Shown: positions 1 to 8,527 of the stretch, in pieces
Layout: each line of letters begins with the position of its first letter
Numbering within the stretch: position 1 is the stretch's first letter
DNA from: Candidatus Chryseobacterium colombiense
GTDB taxonomy: Bacteria; Bacteroidota; Bacteroidia; Flavobacteriales; Weeksellaceae
Direction: 5' to 3'
Assembly: GCA_029203185.1 (NCBI GenBank)
Contig: CP119310.1
Location: 1,550,001 to 1,614,000, forward strand
Length of the DNA: 64,000 nucleotides
Position numbers and translations under genes: made by a program
Notes under the pieces: generated by a model
The model's database searches: none
The model's input: only the letters and a program-made list of their open reading frames with translations
What the model was told of the DNA's origin: nothing

Positions 1-3000
1 TGATATATTTATATTCCTTAAACTACCAGCTGTAGCTACATTACCATTTATTAACTGTGCTAAATTTACAGCATGACTGTCTAAAGTTCCTTGAGGAATA
101 ATAGGACTTTGATTAAAAACATTTGTATTAGTAAAAGTCTGAACACCATTTAATGTTGCATAAGCAGAAAGTTGAGAATTTAATGAGTTTTGAGTTACAT
201 AACTTGCAGGATTGAAATTATTTGAAGTCCAGTTTGTAGCACCTGCTGATATTAAATCAATATATCCTCTAAGAGACATATCAGTAGTATTAATACCTTG
301 GTATAGAAACAGTTTCTCCGCATTAGTAGGAAAATCTAGTCTATTATACCATGTATCTGGTCCTTTAAAATGAAAAGAAGTTCCATAGTAAGATTGAAAT
401 CCAGTTGTTGATGGGTCTCCTGCATGGTCAGTAATAGCTAATGGATAAGTTGGGTGAGCAACTGATCCTTGATTCCAAACTCCTCTATTTGTTAAATATC
501 CGCTTAACTCAGTATTAGTCCAACTTCTTGTAGCCACAACTTCTGTAGGGAGTGTTATATAATTAGATCCATATTGAGTAAGACTTGATTCTAAACCATG
601 AGCCCATCCTGAACTCCAATCTTGATACCAGTTACCATATTGAACTTGAACTCTAGCTACTTCAAACGACATATATCCTTCCCAGACTGTATTAGGATCT
701 CCAAATAATATACTCACATATCCATCAGAGCCTATACCCACTCTAATAGTTGTAGTAGGGAAATTATCTGTTACTTCAAGAAGTGCAGTTCCTCCATTAG
801 GTATTATAGCTCCACTCAGATATTTATAAAAAGCTATTTTAGCTTTTCCTATATATTGATTACTATATCCATAGATATTAATATCCATACTAAACATAGC
901 TTGGTCAATCGAAGCTTGTGGCATCTTAATAGCCAATATACCTTGATTAGTTCCTACATCAAAATAACCTTGATATACTCTATTAAATACTTGAGTATTA
1001 TTCTGATTTTTAGATGTTGCCCCACTTGGTCTTATTTTAAATGTTTCTGCTCCATCATTATTAACCCCAATTACAAAATCATTACCTAGTGGACCCATAC
1101 TCCAATTGGTAAGTCCAGTATTCTTAAATCCTATCCTTGGATAATACTGACCACCTCCATAATCTTTATAACCTAATAGAATTCTATTACCTGATGGAGT
1201 AGTTGTTCTTAATGGTTTAGCATCGCTACTAAATAGTCCATCTGAAGTATAAGTGTCATAATATGTAGCAAATGTTTTCTGAGCAAAAATATTTTGTTCT
1301 GTAGTTAAAGTTACGTATCCTGATAAATCAGTAGCTAGGGCAAAATCAGATAATAACTTATGACCAGTTCCACCAAGTAATACATATGAATCAGATGAAC
1401 CTGATTTTTGAAAACCATTTGCCGCAATTGGAACATATGTTCCAGCATCTATATTCATGAAATGGAATCTGCCATCACTCCTATAGCTCATTGTTGCTGC
1501 ATACAATGTAGGCTGGTGAAATGCTATTGTTGGAAATATTGTATCTGTATTTCCATTACCATTAACCATAATAGCTGCTCCCGTATAGCTATTATCTGTA
1601 GCACCGTTAAATGTTTTATGGGCTTCAATAGTTTGACCAGTATTTATGGTAACATAATTCGTAAGATCAACTGTTTCTGATAGTTTATCCCATCCAGGAA
1701 TTCCTGTATTATTTACATTGGTAACCCATACATAATTAGCTCCTGTATCTAATACATTCCATACATCACCTTCTGTATTTCCAGGAGTGGGTAATGAAGC
1801 AAAATTAGCTACAGAACCTTTAGGTCTATATACCGCAGAAAGTTTAGCATCTACTTCTGCTTTATTATATGTCTCTGATTTAGTATAATAGTTTGCTAAT
1901 AATGCAGATACACCTGTTGAAGTTAAATAATTATCTGTTATGTATTTTTTCTGAATATACTGTAAATCATCAGTAGGATTTTCATAATCTTCTCCTATAA
2001 TTTTACCTTTAGTATCTATTTGGTCATATGACACATTAATATACTTTGTAGGAAGAATACTGTTTGATGCTGAAATTCTCGTTCCTGCATAATATGTTTG
2101 TACTGATGAAAATGTACTATTACTAACATTATAAGCATTTAATATAACACCATTATCATCAGTTAAAGTTACATCTCTTTGAATTGTACCATTATCTGAA
2201 AAAAATCCTGCTGCTGTATTAACTGGCTCAATATGTATATAATCAGTTAATGGTTTACCTGGTAAAGTTCCACTAAGGGGAACATAAGGTAAACTACTTG
2301 TAGCAGAACTAATGTTATCATCTACATATTTTTTCTGAATATAACTACCATCTTGAGTTGGAACTTTATAATTTCCAAAAAGTCCTCCATTAGATAATTC
2401 TAATTCTGTAAAAACTCCCCCTTCTTCTACACCAAAATTTATTGTTGAATTACTTATATTAAAATTAGTATATGTTCCTAGACTAGCATTATTTCTATAA
2501 AAATAAAATCCTTCTTCTGTATTTATCCCTAATGTTAATTCCTGGTTTGGAAAATTAGGATTATCAGTGTCATACAGATTTAAAAAAGCTTTATAATAAC
2601 CATCGTTTCCAAACTGTATAGATGAATTTGGATTTTTAATAGCTCCTGTGAAATCCCCTGTACCTGTTAATGGTATATAATTATTTAATTGATTCTGTGT
2701 TGCAAAATCAGAAATAGCTTTATGACCTCCTCCTCCTGTTAGTACATATGAATCAGATGATCCATTTTTTGTATATCCATTAGCTTTAACTGGAAAATAT
2801 CCTGTACTATTAGTATTTACAAATTGAAATTCATATCCACTAAATGCTAACTGTGCATTATCTACACCATCTTTAGTAAATGACATTGCTGGGTTTGAAC
2901 CATCGCTAGATCTTACCCATAATCTGTTATTCACTACATCTCCACCTAAATAGGTATTAAATGATTTAATACCTGTTATATCCTGAAATGAAGTTTTATC

Positions 3001-3111
3001 AATATACTCTGTGCCATCTAAAGAACCATCAGCCTTTAAAAAGTGGACGGCTGTACCGCCCAATACCCTATAGCCTTTAGAGGTATTATAATATGCGTAT
3101 TTTATGTCCAT
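1..3111 (-). CDS. Large phage-type tail fibre protein, C-terminus beyond left edge
   Basis: The reading frame starts at the ATG at 3111, one base after the stop of the preceding fibre gene. I checked a sample of lines in this frame down to base 1 and saw no stop, giving about 1037 codons in the window and no end. The N-terminus (MDIKYAYYNTSKGYRVLGGT) matches the start of the neighbouring fibre (MDIKYAYYRSSVGYKIEGKT), so both probably dock to the same site. The body repeats fibre-like segments such as LNNYIPLTGTGDFTGAIK and SYVLTGGGGHKAISDFAT, rich in Gly, Asn, Thr and Tyr. It should form a trimeric receptor-binding fibre of a contractile particle. It is visibly more AT-rich than the fibre gene before it, suggesting separate acquisition. 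The exact receptor is unknown. Confidence 0.85.
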   Translation of the reverse strand, partial: MDIKYAYYNTSKGYRVLGGTAVHFLKADGSLDGTEYIDKTSFQDITGIKSFNTYLGGDVVNNRLWVRSSDGSNPAMSFTKDGVDNAQLAFSGYEFQFVNTNSTGYFPVKANGYTKNGSSDSYVLTGGGGHKAISDFATQNQLNNYIPLTGTGDFTGAIKNPNSSIQFGNDGYYKAFLNLYDTDNPNFPNQELTLGINTEEGFYFYRNNASLGTYTNFNISNSTINFGVEEGGVFTELELSNGGLFGNYKVPTQDGSYIQKKYVDDNISSATSSLPYVPLSGTLPGKPLTDYIHIEPVNTAAGFFSDNGTIQRDVTLTDDNGVILNAYNVSNSTFSSVQTYYAGTRISASNSILPTKYINVSYDQIDTKGKIIGEDYENPTDDLQYIQKKYITDNYLTSTGVSALLANYYTKSETYNKAEVDAKLSAVYRPKGSVANFASLPTPGNTEGDVWNVLDTGANYVWVTNVNNTGIPGWDKLSETVDLTNYVTINTGQTIEAHKTFNGATDNSYTGAAIMVNGNGNTDTIFPTIAFHQPTLYAATMSYRSDGRFHFMNIDAGTYVPIAANGFQKSGSSDSYVLLGGTGHKLLSDFALATDLSGYVTLTTEQNIFAQKTFATYYDTYTSDGLFSSDAKPLRTTTPSGNRILLGYKDYGGGQYYPRIGFKNTGLTNWSMGPLGNDFVIGVNNDGAETFKIRPSGATSKNQNNTQVFNRVYQGYFDVGTNQGILAIKMPQASIDQAMFSMDINIYGYSNQYIGKAKIAFYKYLSGAIIPNGGTALLEVTDNFPTTTIRVGIGSDGYVSILFGDPNTVWEGYMSFEVARVQVQYGNWYQDWSSGWAHGLESSLTQYGSNYITLPTEVVATRSWTNTELSGYLTNRGVWNQGSVAHPTYPLAITDHAGDPSTTGFQSYYGTSFHFKGPDTWYNRLDFPTNAEKLFLYQGINTTDMSLRGYIDLISAGATNWTSNNFNPASYVTQNSLNSQLSAYATLNGVQTFTNTNVFNQSPIIPQGTLDSHAVNLAQLINGNVATAGSLRNINIS

Positions 3112-3112
3112 G

Positions 3113-4531
3113 TTAAATATCTTTACGGGTTACTGTTACTGATACAGTATTAGGTAAAGCAGAATCAAATTCGATATCTATTTTATTAGGGTCGGTTAAT
3201 TTTATTCTGCCTTCAATTTTATAAAATGTTACAGTATCATACATTATCACATCCACATTTCTAGTTCCTAAATTGTGTGCTATACTTGCAGTTCCGGAAA
3301 TAGCAGTCGTGTACGATTTTAAAGTATTACTTCCAGCAGTAACTCTACCCTTAGAATCAACAGTAACCTGATCGTAAGTTCCGGCGGTTACTCCTGTTGC
3401 AGCCAATGTCAATGCAGAGGTTACATTTGCCGAACCGTCAAAGGTTGTCGTCCATGAAGCGTCACCTGTAGCAGAAATTGTTCTTGGTGTTGTCAGTTTT
3501 GCGGCTGATCCGGTTGTATTGATTGCCGCGGTTCCGGTTAATAGTGTTGCAGGAACTGCAGTAATAGGGATGGTCACGCTTCCGGAACCATCAATTGTTT
3601 GTGCCGTTGCGGTAACTCCGGAAAGCGTAATGGTTTGAGCTGCAGTCCATTTTGTGGCAGAAAGAACGTTTTTCGCTGCATCTGCTGTATTATCAACATT
3701 GTTTAAGCCAACATGAGATTTGTTTAAAACCACAACACCCGTCAATCCATTTACAGAATCTACAGCACCAGAGGTGATATAAACGAACGTTGTCCCAGTC
3801 CATCGGTACGTTTTGTTAGTATCAAGAGATACATAAATTTTACCAGTTTCTCCATCGATAAGGTTGGTATATGCTGCTTCTTTATAGAACTTTCCATCAG
3901 CAGTTTTATAATATCCCTCCAAAACATCATCCACATAAGATGGTAATTGAGATGCCGGAACCTGCCCTGCTCCATCCAATGTAGCAACCCCGTTTGCCGC
4001 ACCTTTCTGAGACAATGGAATATAATTAGCCAAATCAGATGAAGTAGGCATAGAACCAAGATTCACCGTTATTCCGTTGGTAGTCTGGCTAATTCCCGTA
4101 ACTACATTCCCTGTCCCTGAAGTAGTAACCGGTAAAGAAAATGAAGTTCCTGTTAAGGTCAAACCATTACCCGCACTGTACGTTGTATCAGTAGAAGCTA
4201 ATGTAATGGTATTCCCGGTTTGGCTAATCGTCATATTAGAACCTGCAGCAAGGGTAACATCTCCAGATACCAAAGATCCTGATGCACCGCCTTTCAGACG
4301 GGTAACTGTGTCCGGCGTAGTAAATGATCTGTTTGCTGACAAATCATAAGATATCCCGTTGATTGTTAATGTTCGTGTTTTGGGTACATAATCCAGCGGA
4401 TTTAAGTTTCCATCATGCCAAAAAGAATTGATTGATCTTGTACTTCCTCCTGCGGTTAAAATATCATTGTCTGTTTTCCCTTCTATTTTGTATCCTACAG
4501 AACTCCGGTAATAAGCGTATTTAATGTCCAT
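3113..4531 (-). CDS. Phage-type tail fibre protein
   Basis: A 472-residue protein with a docking N-terminus shared with the next gene, then Thr/Ser/Gly-rich beta repeats (SGDVTLAAGSNMTISQTGNTITLAS, SATGDASWTTTFDGSANVTSAL) typical of phage side-tail fibres. Near residues 140-200 it has YIPLSQKGAANGVATLDGAG, a fibre spacer motif. The C-terminal ~60 residues (HNLGTRNVDVIMYDTVTFY...FDSALPNTVSVTV) match the C-terminus of the upstream gene 4534-5382, so both probably carry the same tip fold. The start is 2 nt after the upstream stop. It is the middle gene of a three-gene fibre operon and is likely receptor-binding. Base composition is normal for this chromosome, unlike the next gene. Confidence 0.85.
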   Translation of the reverse strand: MDIKYAYYRSSVGYKIEGKTDNDILTAGGSTRSINSFWHDGNLNPLDYVPKTRTLTINGISYDLSANRSFTTPDTVTRLKGGASGSLVSGDVTLAAGSNMTISQTGNTITLASTDTTYSAGNGLTLTGTSFSLPVTTSGTGNVVTGISQTTNGITVNLGSMPTSSDLANYIPLSQKGAANGVATLDGAGQVPASQLPSYVDDVLEGYYKTADGKFYKEAAYTNLIDGETGKIYVSLDTNKTYRWTGTTFVYITSGAVDSVNGLTGVVVLNKSHVGLNNVDNTADAAKNVLSATKWTAAQTITLSGVTATAQTIDGSGSVTIPITAVPATLLTGTAAINTTGSAAKLTTPRTISATGDASWTTTFDGSANVTSALTLAATGVTAGTYDQVTVDSKGRVTAGSNTLKSYTTAISGTASIAHNLGTRNVDVIMYDTVTFYKIEGRIKLTDPNKIDIEFDSALPNTVSVTVTRKDI

Positions 4532-4533
4532 AA

Positions 4534-5382
4534 TTATATTTTTTTAATTGTTAACTGAATTATATTGGGTGGTACAGAATCAAACAGCACTTCAATGGTA
4601 TTGGTGTCTATTCTCCTCACCTTAAGAGGTATTGTAAACATTGTAACTGTGTCGTAGGCATCAATCACAAAACTCAATGTATCAAGGTTATGATGTATTC
4701 TGGAGTCTCCTCTAATTCTTTCTTCGTATTTAATTTTTCCTGAACTGACGGTATCTTCAATCGTTTTAATTTTATCATATACCAAATCATTGAACTGGTT
4801 TTGATAAGAGATTGCTCCCCAGTTTAAATAACGTCCCACTACGTTGAGCTTATCATCTGAACTGTTGATGACAGCCTCTTTAAGCAAGTCTATCTGCTCC
4901 TTGTTTGCTTTGATGTAATCTACTATTTCCTGAAGTTCATCTAAAGAAGGATCATTGGACAGGAGTAATTTTTTTATCTTTTCTACCTCAGATGTTAAAT
5001 CTTTATCCGCATCTTTCAACTTACCAACAAAGCCATCTACCTGTATTTTGGTGTACACATTACCCAGCTGATCAGAGCCATCAATCGTAGCAGTGTTGCT
5101 GATGCCGAGCTTAGTTTTCCAGCTATTCACATCAGCCGGGGTTAAATTACTGGCATTAAGGAGAGCCAGAAATTCCGAATGAGCCTTTGGATCTGTTAAA
5201 TGACCTTTAAAGGCTTCTGCACTTGCAAATAGTTGAAATATTTCTCCAAACCCTTCAATATTCTCCATAGGGATTAAGCTATCCTTATGATAAAAAGATG
5301 AAAAAGTTTCTTTAAACTGTGTCTCTGTTGGAAAATCTCCAGCTTCAAACCAACTGAAAATTATATCTAGTGGTGTACTCAT
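4534..5382 (-). CDS. Tail fibre protein with eCIS/phage docking domain
   Basis: A 282-residue protein. Its first ~45 residues (LDIIFSWFEAGDFPTETQF...SFYHKDSLIP) are the docking module also seen at 31099-31332, and in divergent form at 32499-33245 and 33929-34789. A helical/coiled-coil stretch follows (about 120-200, NVYTKIQVDGFVGKLKDADK onward). The C-terminal tip (HHNLDTLSFVIDAYDTVTMF...FDSVPPNIIQLTI) is shared with the next gene. It is the first gene of the left fibre operon. Two copies of the CTGTAGTTGCAG element lie 150-270 nt upstream of its start. A role as host-recognition fibre or fibre connector is inferred from the shared domains. Confidence 0.85.
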   Translation of the reverse strand: MSTPLDIIFSWFEAGDFPTETQFKETFSSFYHKDSLIPMENIEGFGEIFQLFASAEAFKGHLTDPKAHSEFLALLNASNLTPADVNSWKTKLGISNTATIDGSDQLGNVYTKIQVDGFVGKLKDADKDLTSEVEKIKKLLLSNDPSLDELQEIVDYIKANKEQIDLLKEAVINSSDDKLNVVGRYLNWGAISYQNQFNDLVYDKIKTIEDTVSSGKIKYEERIRGDSRIHHNLDTLSFVIDAYDTVTMFTIPLKVRRIDTNTIEVLFDSVPPNIIQLTIKKI

Positions 5383-5451
5383 TTGATTATTGAAAATTAG
5401 TTTTGATAAAAAAATTGATGATTGAGAGGTTTAATACATAATTTTGAATTC

Positions 5452-5538
5452 AGTGACTTTTCATTTCTTTAGAATTCAAATTTTATATTTCTCCAGCTTT
5501 TATGAAAGTTTTTTGCCCTCTCTATTCTGTAGTTGCAG
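5452..5538 (-). repeat. CTGTAGTTGCAG element, copy 1
   Basis: The longest and most divergent of six related copies in the window. On the + strand it carries TATGAAAGTTTTTTG followed by a CTATT spacer and the core CTGTAGTTGCAG at 5527-5538. Read in gene direction, the core comes first, then an A-tract with an ACTTTCAT block. It lies upstream of the fibre gene starting at 5382. The core can fold as a short stem, CTGT pairing with GCAG through one U-G pair. Confidence 0.7.
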
Positions 5539-5585
5539 CACCTTTTATTTTTTGAAATTGAATGGTACTGATTGTAATTTCAATG

Positions 5586-5649
5586 TTCAAAATTCATTTT
5601 TTTTTCTTTCATATGAAAGTTTTTCGGGCCCTCCATTCTGTAGTTGCAG
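5586..5649 (-). repeat. CTGTAGTTGCAG element, copy 2
   Basis: On the + strand: AAAATTCAT, a T-tract, CTTTCATATGAAAG (a perfect 14-bp palindrome), TTTTTCGGGCCCTCCATT, then the core CTGTAGTTGCAG at 5638-5649. The same order of blocks recurs at 33.7, 33.8 and 34.8 kb. It is the distal of two copies upstream of the left fibre operon. Confidence 0.75.
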
Positions 5650-5880
5650 TAAGTCATGAAGCTTCCTTTAGTAAAATTCAGGCTGATTATCTTATCAGCT
5701 CATTAACCGGAAAAAATAGGAAATATCATTACCGCAGGATTAGTCTTAAATAAGTTCCATGAACGTTATTTTCTTCGGTCAGCATGGCAGGTATTACAGA
5801 AGTCATGAAAAAAGCAGAAGTAATTGATTAAAAATTTTAAAAACATAAATTTTATTTTTTATATTTGCCCAGCAAAAAAA
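5650..5880. other. Intergenic stretch with possible coding remnants
   Basis: Between the fibre-element copies and the aspartokinase leader I see no intact gene. Short open stretches on the + strand in different frames (for example ITAGLVLNKFHERYF and SMAGITEVMKKAEVID) read like pieces of a decayed gene, but I cannot name a family. It may mark an old insertion or deletion boundary of the fibre array. Confidence 0.3.
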
Positions 5881-6003
5881 GAAAATGATAGTATCTAACT
5901 TAAAAAAGGGAAAGAAACAGTACTTACGCCGAATGTCGTGAGTCATTTTCCTTTGGTTAGAACCCAGATACAGGAGCTTGTCATCACGACAAGCTCTTTT
6001 TTT
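5881..6003 (+). promoter_or_regulatory. Leader with terminator ahead of aspartokinase (possible attenuator)
   Basis: The leader contains GAAAATGA (5881-) and TCATTTTC (about 5943-5950), which can pair to enclose a ~55-nt segment. It then has a strong intrinsic terminator: GAGCTTGTC (5974-5982), loop ATCAC, GACAAGCTC (5988-5996), followed by seven T. The terminator sits only 31 nt before the aspartokinase ATG at 6034, the layout of a transcription attenuator or riboswitch. I do not recognise a known riboswitch consensus or a clear leader peptide. Control by an amino acid of the aspartate family is an inference from the downstream gene. Confidence 0.55.
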
Positions 6004-6033
6004 GTTTTAATAATTAACATTTTTACCTATACT

Positions 6034-7353
6034 ATGAAAGTTTTAAAATTTGGAGGCACTTCGGTTGGAAGTCCGGAAAGAATTGAGCAGTTATTACCTA
6101 TTATCAGTTCTCAGGCAGCAGACAAACATCTGGTTGTTTTATCCGCTGTATCAGGAACTACCAATGATCTGGTAACTTTATCTGCATTGTATGCAAAAAA
6201 AGACGTTCAGGCTGCGTACGCACACATTGACAAGCTGTATGAGCAATATAAAAAATTTATTCATCAACTATTTAAAACCGAGGAAGGTATTTCAGAAGCC
6301 ACCGAATTCATTGCTAAGGTATTCGATTTGTTTTACCAGTTTAAAAATAAAAATTTCACCTCAACAGCAGAACGAATCATTCTGGCTCAGGGTGAGATTA
6401 TTTCCACGACTCTATTCCATTTGCATTTAAAAGAAATTGAGGTACCTTCTGTACTTTTACCAGCGCTGGATTTTATGCTGATTGATGAAAACAACGAACC
6501 CGATATCGAATATATTCAAGAGCACCTAAGTCTGGAAATTTCAAAATATCCTGAGGAAAAACTGTTTATTACCCAAGGATATATCTGCAAAAATGCTCAG
6601 GGAGAAATCGATAATCTTCGCCGTGGAGGTTCTGATTATACCGCTTCATTAGTAGGTGCAGCACTACAGGTTGAAGAGATCCAGATCTGGACAGATATTG
6701 ATGGATTTCACAATAATGATCCGAGATATGTCACGAACACCAAGTCCATCGCCAAACTTAATTTTGATGAAGCCGCAGAGCTGTCCTATTTTGGAGCCAA
6801 AATTCTGCATCCCCAAAGTGTTTTCCCGGCAAGAAAGTATAATGTTCCTGTAAGATTATTAGATACAATGAATCCGACAGCGCCGGGTACGTTGATTTCA
6901 GGAGAAACCACTAATCAAAACCAGATTGTAGCCATCGCTGCTAAAGACGGCATTACCGCCATCCGTATTCAATCTTCCCGAATGTTGATGGCGTATGGAT
7001 TTTTGAGAAAGGTTTTTGAGGTTTTTGAACGTTTCAAAACTCCTATTGATATGATCACCACTTCTGAAGTAGCCGTTTCCCTTACCATAGATGAAACCGC
7101 CTCTCTTTCTGAAATTGTAAAAGAATTGGAACTATTTTCATCCGTTGAAATCGATCATGAACAATCGATTATCTGTATTGTCGGAGATTTCAGAAAAAGC
7201 AATCACGGATATGCCAGTATCGTTTCAGATGCCGTAAAACACATCCCTATCAGAATGATCTCTTACGGAGGAAGCGAAAATAATATTTCATTATTGGTTC
7301 CTTCCATTCATAAAATTGAAGCTTTAAGATCTTTACACAACAGATTATTCTAA
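6034..7353 (+). CDS. lysC: Aspartate kinase
   Basis: A 439-residue monofunctional aspartokinase, the first step of lysine, threonine and methionine synthesis (ATP-dependent phosphorylation of aspartate). The N-terminus MKVLKFGGTSVGSPERI carries the KFGGTS nucleotide-binding signature. RRGGSDYTASLVGAAL (about residue 190) is the GGSD substrate loop. The last ~150 residues hold ACT-type regulatory repeats (ITAIRIQSSRML, MISYGGSENNISLLV). The frame extends upstream to 5938, but that part overlaps the terminator hairpin and reads poorly. The ATG at 6034 gives the family N-terminus. It stands alone, and the leader suggests feedback at transcription as well as through the ACT domains. Confidence 0.95.
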   Translation: MKVLKFGGTSVGSPERIEQLLPIISSQAADKHLVVLSAVSGTTNDLVTLSALYAKKDVQAAYAHIDKLYEQYKKFIHQLFKTEEGISEATEFIAKVFDLFYQFKNKNFTSTAERIILAQGEIISTTLFHLHLKEIEVPSVLLPALDFMLIDENNEPDIEYIQEHLSLEISKYPEEKLFITQGYICKNAQGEIDNLRRGGSDYTASLVGAALQVEEIQIWTDIDGFHNNDPRYVTNTKSIAKLNFDEAAELSYFGAKILHPQSVFPARKYNVPVRLLDTMNPTAPGTLISGETTNQNQIVAIAAKDGITAIRIQSSRMLMAYGFLRKVFEVFERFKTPIDMITTSEVAVSLTIDETASLSEIVKELELFSSVEIDHEQSIICIVGDFRKSNHGYASIVSDAVKHIPIRMISYGGSENNISLLVPSIHKIEALRSLHNRLF

Positions 7354-7507
7354 TTGATTTAAGCTTAAAAGCCTATTTTTATCAAAAATCACTTTATTCT
7401 TAAGGTGATTTTTGATATTGATCTTCGGTTAAAAAACGGTAGCCATGCAATAAAAATGGATGACAAATGGTCGGAAAGTTTAAAAATTCTTTTCTAGCTT
7501 TGCCTTA

Positions 7508-7813
7508 ATGAAAAAACTTCCACACTTTAAAGCACTCATTAATTATTACTCCACCGAAAAAGGAGGATTGGTAAGTCCTGTTTCGACAGGTTTCCGTACA
7601 GCATTTCAATTTCCTTTTGAGCTGCAAACTTATATTGGGGCTCATATGCCTGAAGAGGAAGAACTTATCTTTCCGGGAGATTCTGTTACCGTGGATATTA
7701 CATTGATGAATGCAGAATCATTTCTGGATAAATTATATACCGGAATGGATTTTGAAATTTCTGACAATACCGGCACGATTGGTAATGGAATCATCGTCGC
7801 AGTTTATTCTTGA
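7508..7813 (+). CDS. EF-Tu C-terminal-domain-like small protein
   Basis: A 101-residue protein resembling only the last beta-barrel domain of elongation factor Tu: FKALINYYSTEKGGLVSPVSTGFRTAFQF and EEELIFPGDSVTVDITLM parallel the EF-Tu domain III segments around YRPQFYF and PGD. No GTPase part is present. Such stand-alone domain-III proteins occur in Flavobacteria and their function is not established. It is a single gene with a short A/T-rich upstream region. Confidence 0.7.
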   Translation: MKKLPHFKALINYYSTEKGGLVSPVSTGFRTAFQFPFELQTYIGAHMPEEEELIFPGDSVTVDITLMNAESFLDKLYTGMDFEISDNTGTIGNGIIVAVYS

Positions 7814-7963
7814 ATTTAGCCAAATCAATTTATATTTTTTTGTTCTAAAAAGCTTTATTGGCAGTTAAATTAACCATTTCTTTATCTTTCTTTTATTTTT
7901 TCTTTTCATGTAAAGTTGGATTTGGCCTTAAGTTTTCTTATATTTAGGCAGCAACGTACTTCT

Positions 7964-8527
7964 ATGAAAAATCTAATATTTTTAAATCTTCTTTTATTAC
8001 TGCTCGTAAACTGCAATAACAAGGATAAAACGAAAGAATTAGCTTTAAAAGAGCAGCAGCTACTGGAAAAAGAAAAACTATTTGCCCAGAAAGAAGCAGA
8101 ATACAATGCGCTGCTGAAAATGAGGGACAGTATTTTTAGTACACGGCATTCAGATTCAATCAAAATCATTAAATGGCCTGATACTATTGCAGGTTCATGG
8201 ACCGGAAAAGTGATCTGTACAGAATCGAACTGTAGTGATTATGTAGTGGGAGATCAACGAACCGATATTTGGGAATTTGCCAGTGACTCTATTCAGCTCT
8301 TCACAAAAATCATCAACAATAATAATTTAGTAAGATCATATTCCGGCAATTTTGAGAATAATGAAATCAAACTCAATTTCAAAACAGATTCCACTGCAAA
8401 GAAAAAGGTGGATATGAATGTTTTGCTGAATGATATTTCGGCAGATAAAATCCGGGGAACAAGGACTATAGCTGTTGACAATTGCCTGGCAAAGTTCTCT
8501 GTTGAGCTGATCCGTTCTAAAAAATAA
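7964..8527 (+). CDS. Lipoprotein of unknown function
   Basis: A 187-residue protein with a signal peptide and lipobox (MKNLIFLNLLLLLLVNCNNKDK, Cys at residue 17), then a charged helical segment with heptad-like Leu/Glu/Lys (KELALKEQQLLEKEKLFAQKEAEYNALLKMRD). A beta-rich C-terminal domain begins near DTIAGSWTGKVICTESNC. The frame opens at 7916, but the ATG at 7964 puts the signal peptide at the start. The stop overlaps the next start (TAATG), so it is co-transcribed with the antiporter. The WTGK plus cysteine-pair domain may bind a ligand at the periplasmic face. I do not recognise the family by name. Confidence 0.75.
   Translation: MKNLIFLNLLLLLLVNCNNKDKTKELALKEQQLLEKEKLFAQKEAEYNALLKMRDSIFSTRHSDSIKIIKWPDTIAGSWTGKVICTESNCSDYVVGDQRTDIWEFASDSIQLFTKIINNNNLVRSYSGNFENNEIKLNFKTDSTAKKKVDMNVLLNDISADKIRGTRTIAVDNCLAKFSVELIRSKK

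Noticed and set aside
856..1680. Short + strand frames within 1-3111
   Set aside because: They lie opposite the long minus-strand fibre frame and have no protein-like features.
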